A stretch of 64,000 nucleotides of DNA from Endomychus coccineus (taxonomy: Eukaryota; Arthropoda; Insecta; Coleoptera; Endomychidae). Below, piece after piece: positions 34,572 through 46,879 of this stretch (positions are counted from its first letter, which is position 1; each line of letters begins with the position of its first letter). The position numbers and the translations under genes were made by a program. The notes under the pieces were generated by a model. The model was not told the origin of the DNA. It worked only from the letters and a program-made list of their open reading frames with translations, and searched no databases. The stretch is taken from assembly GCA_958510875.1 (NCBI GenBank), contig OY294069.1:1550001-1614000 (forward strand). The letters run 5' to 3'.

Positions 34572-34658
34572 AATATAAAAATGAGTTAATGACATACAAG
34601 TATTATTGTATATGTATTTTAATTTTCAATACTTGAAAACAACGCATCCGTAGAAAAA

Positions 34659-34707
34659 GTACAACGTACAATTCGTGAGAAAACGACATATTTCTCACTT
34701 GTTGTAC
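34659..34707. repeat. Right palindrome of Crypton-like element 2
   Basis: GTGAGAAA (34675-34682) and TTTCTCAC (34691-34698) flank an 8 bp core. An outer pair, GTACAAC (34659-34665) and GTTGTAC (34701-34707), nests around it. Inverted arms around a 6-8 bp core is the classic form of a tyrosine recombinase crossover site. Confidence 0.85.
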
Positions 34708-34719
34708 AATATACTAATT

Positions 34720-35429
34720 GTTGCTATTAATTTGGTCCAATTTAATGCTTAGCAATACTTACTCAACTTCAAAGTAATCATCCTCAAATTTGGATGTTTC
34801 TGAAGCACATATGGATTGTTTAAACATATCCGTAATTTCAGAAATGTTAACTGTTTAACAATTTTTTTGTTAGTAATTTCTTTGCTAGCATTATTATCGT
34901 TCACCTCAAATGGATTTACGATATTCCGAGAATTCTTGATAAGCGAATTTTCTTTTCGCAAAGTTAGTGTTTCTGTCATTCATATTACTAATGCTTTATT
35001 GTATCTTGTTTGTTTCAGACGGATAATTCTTCAGTCCTTCTTTACATCCTCTATTTTGCTAGAAAAGCTTGGACTACACGAGATGGAAACCTATAATATT
35101 GAAAGAACATCGTGTGAACCAGCAGTGGAATGTTGGGAGGAGATAATGATTCCAATTTTTCTTGAAGGTTTGGAGGTTATGGGCATAGGCAAATACCTCA
35201 CTGTTCGATAGAAAAATTAAGTCAGTTCGGCAGATCTCGAGCTTGACAATGAAGGGGTGATTTTCTGTCAAAAACGTTCAAATATATCGGATCCCCTTTA
35301 TCCCGCTTGAGATTCAGTTTCGGAAAACCTATTCTTAGCCTACGCATCTTAAGGAACCCATCTGCCAAGTTTCAAGTCAGTCGGCTTTATAGATTCGGAG
35401 ATTTCGTGTGAGTGAGTCGGTCAGTGGTA
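34720..35429. other. No recognised gene; repeat-like tail
   Basis: Open frames at 34816-35211 (plus) and 34749-34979 (minus) lack domains. The end, about 35335-35440, has a CCAAGTTTCAAGTCAGTCGG, ATTCGGAGATTTCGTG, GTGAGTGAGTCGGTCAG run that looks like the terminus of a dispersed repeat; family unknown. Confidence 0.35.
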
Positions 35430-35960
35430 TTTCTCTTTTATATATTTAGAACATTGAGTAATTCAGTTGTGTCATCCCCAAATAGAATAAGCTCATGATC
35501 CTCAAAATTACATGGAAAAATATCCATAAACATTAGAAATAATATGGCCCCGACTATAGAGCCTTGTGGAACATCCTTTTTCAGTAAATTCGAAGTTCTA
35601 TTATTGAAGAAAGTCTGTTGGCATTTATCAGTGAAATAAGACTGTATCAGGGAGATACTGTCATTACGAAAATTATAGTGTTTCATTTTAGTTATCAGAA
35701 GAATAGAAGAGACACAATCTTAGTTCTTGGCTAGATCATGAAAGGAAGCATACATATCCATTTTCGAAAGTCTTGCATTTTGAGTGACCATCGAGTGAAC
35801 AGCTATAGCAATGGAGTGGCCGTTTCTAAAACCAAATTGTGATTGATTCAAGATAATGGAATTTTTCTATACCTACGTTTCCCTTGAATGCAATCTCAAA
35901 CACTTTAGAAGAAAGAAATCGATATTGGCCTATAATTAGTCAACTGATCAGTATCAGGTT
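35430..35960 (-). pseudogene. LINE reverse transcriptase palm fragment
   Basis: Minus-strand readings include ILNQSQFGFRNGHSIAIAVH (about 35855-35800), then after a stop YNFRNDSISLIQSYFTDK, VPQGSIVGAILFLMFM and LILFGDDTTELL (ORF 35686-35438). The VPQGS.....LF box and the GDDT version of the Y/FADD catalytic motif mark a LINE palm. The first palm Asp region is disrupted by a stop near 35730. There is no thumb in continuity. It resembles the 41.0-42.85 kb lineage more than family A. Confidence 0.75.
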
Positions 35961-36089
35961 TCCATGTACCACTTTAGAGCTTTTAAGAGCTCTGGGATAT
36001 TCGTCTTTAATACAAAAATTCATCAGTAATACAAAGATATTTTGACGTGTCAGAATATGGTATTTGGGAATCAATTGAGCTGATTTAGT

Positions 36090-36560
36090 TTGAATCTCTC
36101 GTGGTGAAACAACAGACGAGATTTCTGATGAACACCGTTCATGGAAATAAATATGTATAGAAAAGGGAGAGATCTCCCACCTTCCTACGATGTTCTAGAG
36201 AGGTCAATCAACTCGTAAGTGTGACATTATCAATCAAACAAGAATCCAAGTGCTTCAGCGTTTGACAGCCGAAATCCAAACATTTGAACAGTACTCCAGG
36301 ACAGGTCGAATCTCTGCTTTGTAGATTATGAGGAGCTGCTGGGATGTAAAGTAGCTCTTGGCACAGAATAGATAACCAAGTTTTTGTGAAACAGTTTTTG
36401 CAATGGACCTCACATGATCATCCAATGAGAGGATGCTATTGGTGGTGATCCCGAGAATGGATATGGAAGACTTCATAAAAATAGTTGTACCTATCATCAT
36501 CATGGTAAGGATTGTGGGATTCGCCTTCCTGGATCCATATTGTCCATAGAATCACAATTT
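36090..36560 (-). pseudogene. LINE family A thumb and C-terminal fragment
   Basis: The minus-strand ORF 36503-36255 reads SISILGITTNSILSLDDHVR, SIAKTVSQKLGYLFCAKSYF, TSQQLLIIYKAEIRPVLEYC and SNVW. This is the thumb and connection region of family A reverse transcriptase, where the usual wording is LGITI...SWD.H...IAK..S.KLGFLFRA. Below it, to about 36090, comes the family A terminus (GDLSLFYTYL-like wording, CSSEISSVVSPR). It lies about 0.7 kb from the palm fragment at 37.26-37.71 kb in the same orientation, so both may come from one broken copy. Confidence 0.75.
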
Positions 36561-37255
36561 AAAGAATAATTAGGACTGGTCTTAGTCAGATTCTCTCCAC
36601 TTTTCAGAATAACAAGTGAATATACTTACATATGGTAGTATGGATGAAGATATGGCCACATATGCAACTATAGTATAATATTTCAATATGAAAAAGATAG
36701 GTATGGTTGATTCTGATCTTATAATCGATTCCTACCGAATAAGAGGAAATGTGTGATCCTCTAAGAACTTAGAAGTGACTTTCGAAAGTCTGCTACGGTT
36801 ACTCTTCTAGAGTGAATGACACGGGCCATGTTAGGCACTAAAATCTGATTCGTTTCGGACCCTTTTCAATGTCAACTTCACAATAGGTGTGGACTTCACT
36901 TCCATATGAAATATTCATATTTGTGATGAATAACATTCTACACACAATGTGTATTAGCGGAGAACCCGACTCTCTTCAATAATATAATATAACGCGACTC
37001 AAATAAATAGTATCATCGATATTATGCTTCACAAAGCATTCTTGTCAAAAATATTCTACCATTCAGATAACAAAGAACTTATCACAAAATGACACAAAGT
37101 TAGAACATCGAAATTAACCGATTTAATTGTACATGATTTCGATTAATACAAATTTGAAGACGGTATTGATCGATCGATGAGAAGGGATTGTGTGCTCCGC
37201 CATTAAACTCTACCAGTTTATTGGATCCTCATTTCAAAATTGTTATCAGATCTTC
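36561..37255. other. No recognised gene
   Basis: Probably decayed LINE or inserted DNA between two family A pieces; nothing readable. Confidence 0.35.
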
Positions 37256-37712
37256 ATTGCTTACATCGACATGTCACTGTCTCGCTACTTTGGCTTCATT
37301 AGATGATATAGAGGCTCTAGATGAGATAGCGTTATGAAGCGTATCTGCAAGGCTGTGGACGTGACAGGTGGTCACTTCAAAGAGATCGTTGATATGGAGT
37401 AGGAACAAAGATGGTGCCGAAACAGATCCCTGTGAAGCTGTTGTATCGCCATCCACCACATGGAGTGATCTATCTGAGAAAAATTCGATAGTAAATGACA
37501 AAATTAAGCCTGCAAATTATATGACGGAAGTTTTCCAAGGAGGCCTTGGTACCAAACTCTGTCGAATGCTTTGCAGGAAAACAAAGCTTCAGCTAGCGAT
37601 TCCCCATATTTTTCAATGGATGCCCGCCATGTAGGTATTACGTAGGAAAGCACGTCTCCTGTTGATCTCTGGTAATCATTACAATATCCTTGAAGTTTCT
37701 CTTCCATTGCTT
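37256..37712 (-). pseudogene. LINE family A palm fragment
   Basis: From 37707 the minus strand reads EKYGESLAEALFSCKAFDRV, WYQGLLGKLPSYNLQ; in family A this is ALDISKAFDRVWHQGLLAKLP, the motif with the first catalytic Asp, which is kept here as FDRVW. A stop follows, then in another frame (37501-37274) FFSDRSLHVVDGDTTASQGS and LFLLHINDLFEV, then HSLADTLHNAISSRA where the YADD box should be. ADT replaces ADD, so one catalytic Asp is lost. Decayed and truncated at both sides. Confidence 0.75.
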
Positions 37713-40700
37713 AATTAATTTGAATATCTCGATATCTACTGATGATATTATGGAGGAATATCATAAAATATTTCTGGAGTGGTGTATCGTTTTGTTCATG
37801 TGCTCCAAAATCGATGATCAAATCGTGTTACGTAGGATAAAAGTAACAAAAATCAGATAGTTTCCGGATTGAGTACCTCCTCCTTTTTTCGGAAATTCAG
37901 TGAAAACAATGTATTATTATATAATATAGTACTGAAATATTCTCATAGGAGGATGGGGAGGGAGATAATTTTATGTTTTTGAAAATATCCTAAGTTTTAT
38001 AAGTCTTACAAATTTTCATGCGACTTTTGTTTGATACAATGTCAGAACACAAAACTATCATCATATTAAAAGACTGACCACCGTTTTTCTTAGATGCTCG
38101 TGGATTCATCAACATTGACTATTGACAGGAGTATGATGTGCAAGTTTGTTGACAAAAATGCACGAATTACTCTGTGAATCGTAGCCGTATCCTCGTATTT
38201 AGCAGATCAAATAAGGATGTCATCCTCGAGACTAATGCCTATTTTGAACGCCTCCCATAATCTCATTTTTTTACTCTTTTGAAAACCTCGCTATTCGAAA
38301 TTCCAGTAGATTCAGTAATTATTCTATATCACTCAACGTCTACCAATGTCGTAGGGCTCTACATTTGAGCCTCGATTTCCTCTCCATGACCCTGACGACG
38401 TAAGAAAGAGGAATATTCTTGAGGAAGAGAACTAGCCAGACTAGTTGCATTCATGGCGATTCCAATTTTTGACTGCAGACACAGAAATAGCGTGCCATTT
38501 TCAACATTTGTGATCTTATTATCGCCACTATGGATCGAATGCCGCTCCCTAACGAACATGGTTCACTATAGGGGCATTCTAAAATTAATAAATGAAAAAT
38601 ATTTGCCTCATTATAATGAAAATCAAAATTGATGTAAGTAGCTTCTAAAACTTAACAAACATTTGACGGCTGTTAATCCGAAATGATTTGATGAAAGACG
38701 GTCCAGCCTATTATAAATTCAATTCGAAATAAATTATCTTACATGGGTTCGTGAATGATCCAAGAATGCGTTTTGAATGCGATGGCCGATACGGATAATA
38801 CGATTCAGGCATCTATTTTTTACAAAATGTAGATTTGTAAAATTGAAATGGCAACGTCAGTTTCGTCTTTTTGTCAGTACAGATCATAAAAATATCCAGT
38901 TTCTTCAGTTTCTGTGATTATGAGTATGATATATTCATATACTGAGTTACTATTATTAAAGTAGGGGGAACCGGTGAGGTTCCTTTATGCCTATGCCAAC
39001 ACCCTTTGCACCCCGTATCACCTAGTGGAGCGTGCATTTGGCATATAACTCCTTTTAAGAAACGACTTCGTTCGCCGACGCTCACTCCGTCTTTGGCCTG
39101 AGCGTGTGATATACATCCCTGCTCCCGCCTGTCCATGGTTTCTGGCTCCATCATCCACCAACCGATGGTCAAATCTGATTCACTAGATTTCATCATTTGT
39201 TGGTAGGCTGATTGGAGCTATTGTTAATCCAATCTTCTTTGCAGGGTATGTTTATACGATATTTCTTATCGAAAATATAAATATTCTAAATTTATATATG
39301 TGGAATTTTTGGCAAATAGTAGAATCACAAACAGGGCTGACTTGACTGACTGTTGTTATGGTTTGTTTTTAACTACATCGGGGGTGCGACAAGGCACATC
39401 TTGTCCTTTTATTTGATATCTTAACTAATGATACTTTGATTGTTCCAATTTAAAGAATTGTTTTTCGCTAATTACGTGAAGCACAAATTTGCACTGGAAT
39501 AACAATTAATTCACAATTGTTGATACATGAAAGGATTTCCCAAACTATAAATCATTGTAGATTCAAAGAATCGAAAATTGGATCATTTATTCTAACATAC
39601 GGTATGAAGGAAATTAAATATGCCTTCTACTTTAATTGTAACTTTGTACACTTATGAAAGTGTAACTCATCACATGGAGCCATAAATTTTCCGTTTCCAC
39701 ACTTTCCAGTAAACTAAAAATTCAGTAATGGCCTCGCAACATGACATCACACATATATACATACATTTCAACGTTTCAGGGCTGATGTTAACAAGATAAA
39801 TGCACAAAGAATATGAATAAATGTAACATATTCCAAAGCTTCCCTGCCTGTGAAGGGTTGGCGTGGAATTAGTTATTAGTCCTGAGAGGTTTGTACAAAT
39901 AAATATGTATGAAGCCAGCTCACTAGACTAGATTAGCTACACTGGTTGAAAGAATTCCACCCAGTGGCAATTTGTGGAAGTCCGTTTGCTGCGATACAAA
40001 TGTTTTCAATTACTTGTTTAGTGAATGAAATATAACCTTTTTTTTTGTTATTCTTTTCCTGTTTTACCGAAGACAATAATCCAATAAACTCTACACCCGC
40101 ACCTTAAATCAACTACACATCTAATCACGATTTAGTATCGGAAAAAAACCCTAACCCATTCTATTCGCAAACGACCCATTCTGTATGAAATTATCATTAC
40201 ATATTCAGTGGAAGCCGAAAAATATGGAGGATAATAATGGAAGGCAAAGTTAATTGTAATACGGCATTGATATTCGCGACATGATTGACAGAAGACCACG
40301 ATGGGTCGCAGTACGAAACGGCTGTGTCAACACACACACTGCGTACATATTCACCAACATACAGTAGGTATAGCGTGTTACATGCAAATTACTTCCAACT
40401 CATTAATATGCGTATATTACGCACATCTCATGACTCTGCTTCGAGGCAATCCAACACAGATGTCGACTTGCCATAACACCGCATTGCTAGCAGCCTTTTT
40501 TGTCTGTTTACGCAAACAAAGACTGTGGGTCTTGCTCTACATACAAGTACACACACACACACACGTACAAACAGACCGAGCCGTTGACGAAATTGACAGT
40601 TAGCATTGATATTACCAATATTTGACACAATGTATTTGCATAAGTCCTTAGGGGCTTTATTAAACATCACGTATTTAGGTTTACATCTACGCTAGCAAGA

Positions 40701-41040
40701 TGTTATTAGCCGTGACAAAAGGTAAGCGAATGCGAATATGTGTTTGCCAATTCGCTATACTTTTTTTATTGGCATCGAATAAAACTACACCATGTTCACA
40801 GACAAGTAGACTTCAGAAATAACGATGTCCATACTGTAGAAACATTCTGTATACATATGAGTTTAAATCAGCGGTGTCTAAGAGTCTTGTAAGACAGAGT
40901 GAGCCAGATGTATTGTATTATTTTCCAAGAGGAACCAGTTAAGCGCTATAGCGGGTTGTTACTAACAATATGCGGTACTCGCAAGACAGTTATCACTTCA
41001 CTTACGTTAGTAACTCGCGATAGAAGCATAGTTCTTCATT
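37713..41040. other. No recognised gene, 3.3 kb
   Basis: No supported coding frame. 38918-39196 (minus) and 40301-40603 (plus) are open but carry no domain. Includes a CA tract at about 40551-40566. Confidence 0.3.
40551..40566 (+). repeat. CA microsatellite
   Basis: ACACACACACACACAC, a short dinucleotide tract. Confidence 0.9.
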
Positions 41041-42850
41041 TATAATTATAATAATGATAATAATAGTTTATTCAGATAATAATTATAGTAAAGTAGTTAT
41101 AGTACATAGTAATTACACTATATAGAATAAATTTACATATCCCATGAAGATTTGACCTTGTTTATGGTTAGATATGAGCATTTCCTTATAGTGAAGGACA
41201 ATATATCAAATTATACTTACTATATAGTAAAAGGATAATTTATTTACTTATAATTTATGACTAATTAAGGTTTAGTCCTAAGTAAAAAAAAATTGTGACA
41301 AAAATGTACAATATATATTAAAATAAAATAATTTAAGTAATACATCTTCGCATTCTTAATATTTGTCCATTTATAGATATAGGAATTTTTTATATGAATA
41401 AAATTATGTACCTTAAGTCTTGGTGTTGCTTGATTTTATTCTTAAAAAGTCGGAGTGATTTTATATCTTTTATTTCAGATGATAAGGAATTACATATTTT
41501 TGGTGCAAAAACACATGTGATCTTTAACCAAACGTTTTGTTCATTTTGGGGTTGGTAATGGAATTGGCTCTCACTCTAGTGTCATGTGAATGGTATATTT
41601 GTAGGACTTTATCTGTATTTTGGAAACAGTATGTTACTGCTTGGTAAAATAATTGTCTGGTTTCTAGTATTTCACTATCTTTGTATAAAGATTCCGTGCT
41701 GTATCTGAATGTAAATAATATTTTCAGGATCCATAGTAACGTTAATACTATTCAAATAGTGATTTGTTATTCCTTTCCAAGTAAGAATTCCATAATTCAG
41801 AATGGACTGTATTGAGGGAAAATATATGGTTTTGTGATACTGATCACAGAAGGTGATTCTTTTTACCAGATTTTTTGCATGCTTATCCCATCGTAGATGA
41901 CTATTTATGTATATCTCAAGATATGTAATGTTGGTTGACTTTTGTATCCTCATCACTTTATCATTTATAAGTATTTCCAACATTTCGTATTTTGGTAATT
42001 GACTTGTATGAATTGAAAAGGGAACAAACTTTGTTTTATCGACATTTATTGGTAGTAATCTACTAATAAGATTATTCTGGACACAGGATTTGATTGCTAT
42101 CCAGTTTCTTGCTTCACAGATAATGGCTGTATCATCTGCGAAACTCACGATTTTACCATGAACAGGCAGTTGAAATATGCCATCGATATAAATTAAAGAG
42201 AGAATAGGCCCCAATATGGATCCTTGTGGCACACCACATGGAATTGCCTTTTCAGAGCTAGTAGTATTATTGCATATAACAACTCGTTTTCTGTTTTCCA
42301 AATAGCTACGAAGCAATTTATATGCAAAACCCCTGAATCCATAGTTATATAATATGTTGAATAAGATTTCGTGATTGCCAGTATCGAAGGCTTTAGCCAA
42401 GTCCACAAAGATAGATAGACAGGCCTAGTCAATATCCAAATTTTTATGTATTTCTGATGTAAAATAAGCCTTAGCATCCTGAGCTGATTTCCGTTTTTGA
42501 AATCCATACTGTGAATCTGAAATTATTTTATATTTTTTCAAAAATTTACTCTTTCTTTGATAACCCTTTCAAAAATGTTTGCTAAGCTTGGTAATATCAA
42601 AATTGGTCGATAGTTTGTAGAATCAATGGGTTAACTGATTTGAATATTGGAATCACTAAAGCAATTTTTGAACAGTTTGGAAACGTTCCTGTTTCTATGC
42701 ATTTGTTTACCAAATATGTGGTGGGTTGTATGATGTTTTGTGCAATAGTTTTCAGTGTTTTTGGCTGAATTTTATCAATACCAGGAGAAAATATGATTGT
42801 GAATAAATTATTTTCCATTGTAGGTAACCCAATGTAATAATGCATTTAAA
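41041..42850 (-). pseudogene. 5'-truncated LINE with reverse transcriptase
   Basis: Minus-strand LINE copy. It starts near 42845 with PGIDKIQPKTLKTIAQNI, LVNKCIETGTFPNCSKIALV and IPIFKS. After a break near 42597-42500 it runs open from 42406 to 41675: MDLAKAFDTGNHEILFNILY, CGVPQGSILGPILSLIYIDG, FADDT (about 42142-42128), LPINVDKTKFVPFS and HLRWDKHAKNL. The C-terminal NSLSSEIKDIKSL-like segment lies near 41490-41420. The 3' untranslated region ends in a degenerate ATT-rich tail at 41041-41065. Palm Asp residues are kept, but EN, the linker and part of the fingers are missing and frames are broken. Related in layout to the 48.6-50.7 kb LINE. Confidence 0.85.
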
Positions 42851-43486
42851 ATCCGTTATTTCTACATGCCATAGCCAACAATTAACCAGGGAAATGGACA
42901 TAACAATCCATTAAATATGATATCAGATAAGAGAAACTGGGATTGTGTTTAATTCTCCCTGATAAATTTCAGGTAGTAGGTTCGTTTTACACTGGTTGTT
43001 TAGTTGTTTTAATCAAATATTTTATCGGTCCGTTCGATCTATCAATACCTACATCCGAGTGGTCAATGTCCTAATGGTCCGACACCTGTCTCATGGGTAC
43101 GTCTCGTAATTAAGCGGTAATTCAAAATGTACAGATGCGTTATTTTATGTTCCGGCACACGCCCCTAAACGTCATCTTGAATTATTTTAATTTATTTTAT
43201 TAATCCTGTTAATTGTAGTTTTTAATGTGGGCACAAACCGTTTGCATAGCAGGTCGGTTGTTAGTACAACCGACTTATTTTATTATGATACGTAATATAA
43301 CTCTTGCCTGTGCGTGACTTTTAGTTTTCAGTTAATTGTTATAATCCTTCAATATATGGGTGTTATTATTATGATATATAACTTGTTTTATCTGAATCTG
43401 GTAATTTACATTTGCATGTTTAATTACATTATTGCTATCAATTCTTTATTCAGTTCACTACGGACATATACATGTTTCATAAAGTT
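42851..43486. other. No recognised gene
   Basis: AT-rich flank of the Harbinger insertion; nothing recognised. Confidence 0.4.
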
Positions 43487-43489
43487 TTA

Positions 43490-43507
43490 GGGCCAGATTC
43501 ATGAACG
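43490..43507 (+). repeat. Left terminal inverted repeat of Harbinger
   Basis: GGGCCAGATTCATGAACG, directly after the TTA target duplication. Followed by subterminal ACTC/GAGT-rich DNA (43520-43660). Confidence 0.95.
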
Positions 43508-43766
43508 CAATGTAGTAACACTCATACTCAACTCACACTCTTTTAAGTCACGTGATACTTAACTTGGAATTCAGAAACGAATGAGTCCCTTAAACAACCC
43601 TCGAAAGTGAGTGGAGAGTGAGTGCAAACTGAGTGAGAAGTAAGGGATCGTCCGAGTACCCTTTTCTATAGTTGTAACCTCAAATTTTGTTATTATAACG
43701 CTTTACTCTGTAGGCTACTGCAGTGTTTGTCTTGTAATTTTGTGTGTATTATTATTTATTTTAACA

Positions 43767-44950
43767 ATGGACGATTTTGTGGAGTTTGTTGAACATGTAG
43801 AGGACGACTTTTTACGTATACCTAGGTAAAATTGATCAATTTAAATTTGTTTCACCTTCTAAATATTTTGTTTGTAGGTTAATCATGCGAGATATTGAAA
43901 ATCCTTTGGAAATGTATCAAGAGCACGAATTAATTCAGCGATACAGATTTGGGCGACATGTAATTCAGAATGTACTAATTCCTTTAGTGTATCCACAACA
44001 TTTACCGGAAACAAACAGAGGGCTACCAATACCACCCATCCTAAAATTGTGTGTTGCTCTTCGATTTTATGCAAGTGGAAGTTTTCAGGTAAAGCTCCTT
44101 AACATTAGCAAACAAGTACACGTATTTAATGTAGTAATTTTCAATCTCAATTTTAAAACTAATATGTGTTTCATTGCAGAGGGTTTGTGGTGACTTACTC
44201 GAAATAAGTCAGGCCTCTTGTAGCAGAATCCTACAAGAAGTTTCCAACATTTTGGCTCTGAATCTGCCTAGGTACGTTAAGTTCCCTACTGCAGAGAGAG
44301 ACCTCAATACAAACCGACAAAGATTTTTTAATATCAGAGGTTTCCCTGGAGTGACTGGCTGTATTGATGGAACTCATATAGAGATTAAAAGCCCAGGAGG
44401 TGAAAATGCAGAGGCATACCGAAATAGAAAGAGTTGGATGTCTTTGAATGTGCAAGTCGTATCTGGTGCATGTCATCAAATATTTGATATAGTGATAAGA
44501 TGGCCGGGATCTACACATGACAGTAGAATTTTTGACAATAGTGCTGTGAAAGTCAAATTTGAGCAACGTGAACTACTTGGAGTGCTTTTGGGTGATAGTG
44601 CCTATCCACAAACCCAGTATCTTTTTACTCCAGTTCCAAATCCTCAAACAAGATCAGAGAGGCAATATAACTTTTCCCATGCCAGTACAAGGAATGTTGT
44701 GGAACGTACATTTGGAATTTGGAAATCAAGATTTGGTTGTATCAGTTCGATACTGCAATACAAAGTTAGGAACGCAACAAGAATAATTGCAGCCACTGCT
44801 GTCCTTCATAATATTGCGATCGAACAAAATGAGCAGTTTATGGACAATTTGCTTGAAGAGAGGATTGTTCAACAACCTGCTGCTGGTGTTGAACATGTTC
44901 GGGGCAATCTAATAAGAGCAGCTTTTATACAAAGACATTTTGCTATGTGA
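43767..44950 (+). CDS. HARBI1-like DDE transposase
   Basis: Predicted 346 aa protein from three exons: 43767-43825, 43878-44088 and 44180-44950. Introns are 52 and 91 bp, all GT-AG, and the frame is continuous. The start is the ATG at 43767 (MDDFVEFVEHVEDDF), which precedes a MRDIENPLEMY segment typical of Harbinger transposases. An N-terminal helix-turn-helix-like part (LRFYASGSFQ, CGDLLEISQASCSRIL) leads into a DDE_Tnp_4 nuclease core. Catalytic residues by motif are Asp about 153 in GCIDGTHIEI, Asp about 229 in LLGDSAYP and Glu about 265 in NVVERTFGIWKSRF. It would cut the element ends with the help of the convergent Myb-like protein. Length and motifs are normal for the family. A domesticated HARBI1 gene is unlikely because the flanking repeats and TTA duplication show a mobile copy. 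Confidence 0.93.
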
Positions 44951-45049
44951 AATATTAACATTCAGTGCTTCTTCTAAAATGATGTGAATTCATAATGTAG
45001 TTAGGAATGTAGTAGGAAAATGAAAAATATATATTTATTATACAGTTTT

Positions 45050-46311
45050 TTATTTATTAATTTCATCACTTTCCATTTTTAATATTTCTAATTTTAATTT
45101 TTTTATTTTCAAATCATGCAACTCCCGTTGCTGTATTAATTTCATTTCATGAATTTGCCGCTCATTGGCAATTTTTAGCTCCTCATACTTCATGGTACAT
45201 TCATGCTTCTCTGCATCTTGTCTCATCAGAGTTTTGACCCGAGCCATTCGCAATTCCAATTCCCTCTCTATAACGGAATTCCTTATGGAGGAAGTAGATT
45301 GATAATTTTGTTTCAGGACCCTTGGGGTTTTTTCATAAGCTGCAAAGAAACAAAACAGAGTCATAATTTAAATTGTAACAATCAAATATTTGTAATTAGT
45401 TTTTCATCAACAGTAGCTGCACAAAGAAGCCAAAATAATTCCAGTTGAGAAATAATAGTTCAATGTCAATCAACCTTACCTGGTTCATCTGGTTGTGCCA
45501 AGAAAGTTTCGCACACGTCATGGCACATCTTTATATTCTCTTCAATTGTAGCTATGAACAAAATAGAACTATATTTACTTTGAATTTAGTCAATTTGCAT
45601 TGAATAAAGGTACATATTAGCTATTTTCTATATTTAAATCAATAGTTTCAACATTTTTCTTATGAAACCATATTTTCTACTAAAATGAGCTGGTCAACAG
45701 AATAATATCAGATTGATTTAATTTTAATACATAGATCAATTTACCATCTTGATGTTGTTTTCCTGGTTCAAGCAGATTATTCGAGGAGATTTTCTCCAAC
45801 ACATTGGATGCATTGATTTTGTACATACCATCCCCCACACTAGCTAATGCCACGGTATCACTATCGATGGCATCTTCGATCTCAACATTGACATTATTCA
45901 AAATATCATCCACCTCATCGTGTAGTTTCGGTTCTTTAAATGATCCGCCTCCTGTGATTAATCGCTCCCTTTTCTCAGAAGAAAGCTCTTTCTTCCTTCT
46001 GGTCTTCATGTTTTCCCAACATTTTCTCAATTGCTCTACAGTTCTCTGCAAGAACACCAACAAAAAATTAATAAAAGAATTTATTCAATCATTATTTCAA
46101 TTTGATTTTGGTGATGATATTATTTACTTACATTTGAATTTGCTGAGACCGAATTGAATTCGTTAGTTAATTCGATCCAGGCCTTTTTTTTCGCAGATGC
46201 GCTAACACAGTCAGTTTTCTTGTTTTCAAGCACTTCTCTTTTGATTGTCACAAGCTCTTTTAAATAGGTTTTTTCGTCTCCTGACATATAGGTGCGTTGT
46301 TTGATGTCCAT
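45050..46311 (-). CDS. Harbinger Myb/SANT-like DNA-binding partner
   Basis: Predicted 280 aa protein from four exons: 46311-46132, 46045-45745, 45551-45480 and 45339-45050, with GT-AG introns of 86, 193, 72-to-45339 (140) bp and matching phases. Exon 1 begins MDIKQRTYMSGDEKTYLKEL and continues through KKAWIELTNEFN into RTVEQLRKCWENMKTRRKKE. This is a trihelix Myb/SANT-like domain as in zeste-like regulatory proteins. The middle is acidic (DEVDDILNNVNVEIEDAIDS). The last exon is a Lys/Glu-rich coiled coil (ELELRMARVKTLMR, LHDLKIKKLKLEILKMES). In this superfamily such a protein binds subterminal sites and brings the transposase to the nucleus. It is convergent with the transposase, 99 bp apart. 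The splice model was made by eye. Confidence 0.85.
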
Positions 46312-46719
46312 TGTAGTTTCAGACTAATAAACTGGTACACTAATGAACTAGAATATAATATGTAATGTCTAAAATTTCAAGTCAAAAACTAACCGCTAAC
46401 AATAAACACACGTAAACAATCTTCAGCAAACGGAATTCGGATAAGAAATGACAGTTTACCGACTTTCAACAGAGTAAGCTAGATGCCACACCCTAAATTT
46501 CTCACTTCTGATTGGACGTTCCTCCCAACAGGCATAATACGTCATTTCCTGGTAAATCGACACGTAACAAATTAGATGCAACGTCATAGAACTGTAACTC
46601 ATCTGTACCTCAAGTTAGGCACTCATTACCAGGATCTATGAATGCCAAACGTAAGATGAGTGTCAACTCTCACTCAAGTGAGTGGAGATTGAGTAGAGTG
46701 TGAGAAGAGTATGAGTGTT

Positions 46720-46737
46720 CGTTCATGAATCTGGCCC
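46720..46737 (-). repeat. Right terminal inverted repeat of Harbinger
   Basis: Perfect complement of the left end, followed by TTA at 46738-46740. Just inside, 46650-46720 is dense in GAGTG/CACTC words. Confidence 0.95.
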
Positions 46738-46879
46738 TTAGGCTCGTTCACAACTCTAATAATAGCCAGGAACAAATCTAAAACTGGCAACACTGTGTGT
46801 AGTTCGCTTCTATTACACTTCTAGCATGGTGGTATATAGAAGTCTGCTACGTTTACAGTATATTCACCCATTTGAAACA

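Larger units (their letters stand above)
33102..34707 (+). mobile_element. Crypton-like element 2, decayed
   Basis: A broken tyrosine recombinase gene (33419-34571) lies between two clusters of palindromes built from GTGAGAAA and its complement. The left cluster is at 33102-33173 and the right at 34675-34698. The span of about 1.6 kb matches element 1 at 11.1-12.8 kb, and gene order and intron position are the same. The end words differ completely from those of element 1. Confidence 0.65.
43490..46737 (+). mobile_element. PIF/Harbinger transposon, apparently complete
   Basis: A 3248 bp element bounded by perfect 18 bp inverted repeats (GGGCCAGATTCATGAACG at 43490-43507 and its complement at 46720-46737). 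It is flanked by TTA at 43487-43489 and 46738-46740, the 3 bp target duplication this superfamily makes. Inside are two convergent genes: a DDE transposase (43767-44950, plus) and a Myb/SANT-like protein (46311-45050, minus), the standard Harbinger pair. All splice sites and frames I traced are open. It looks young and may be autonomous. Confidence 0.93.
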
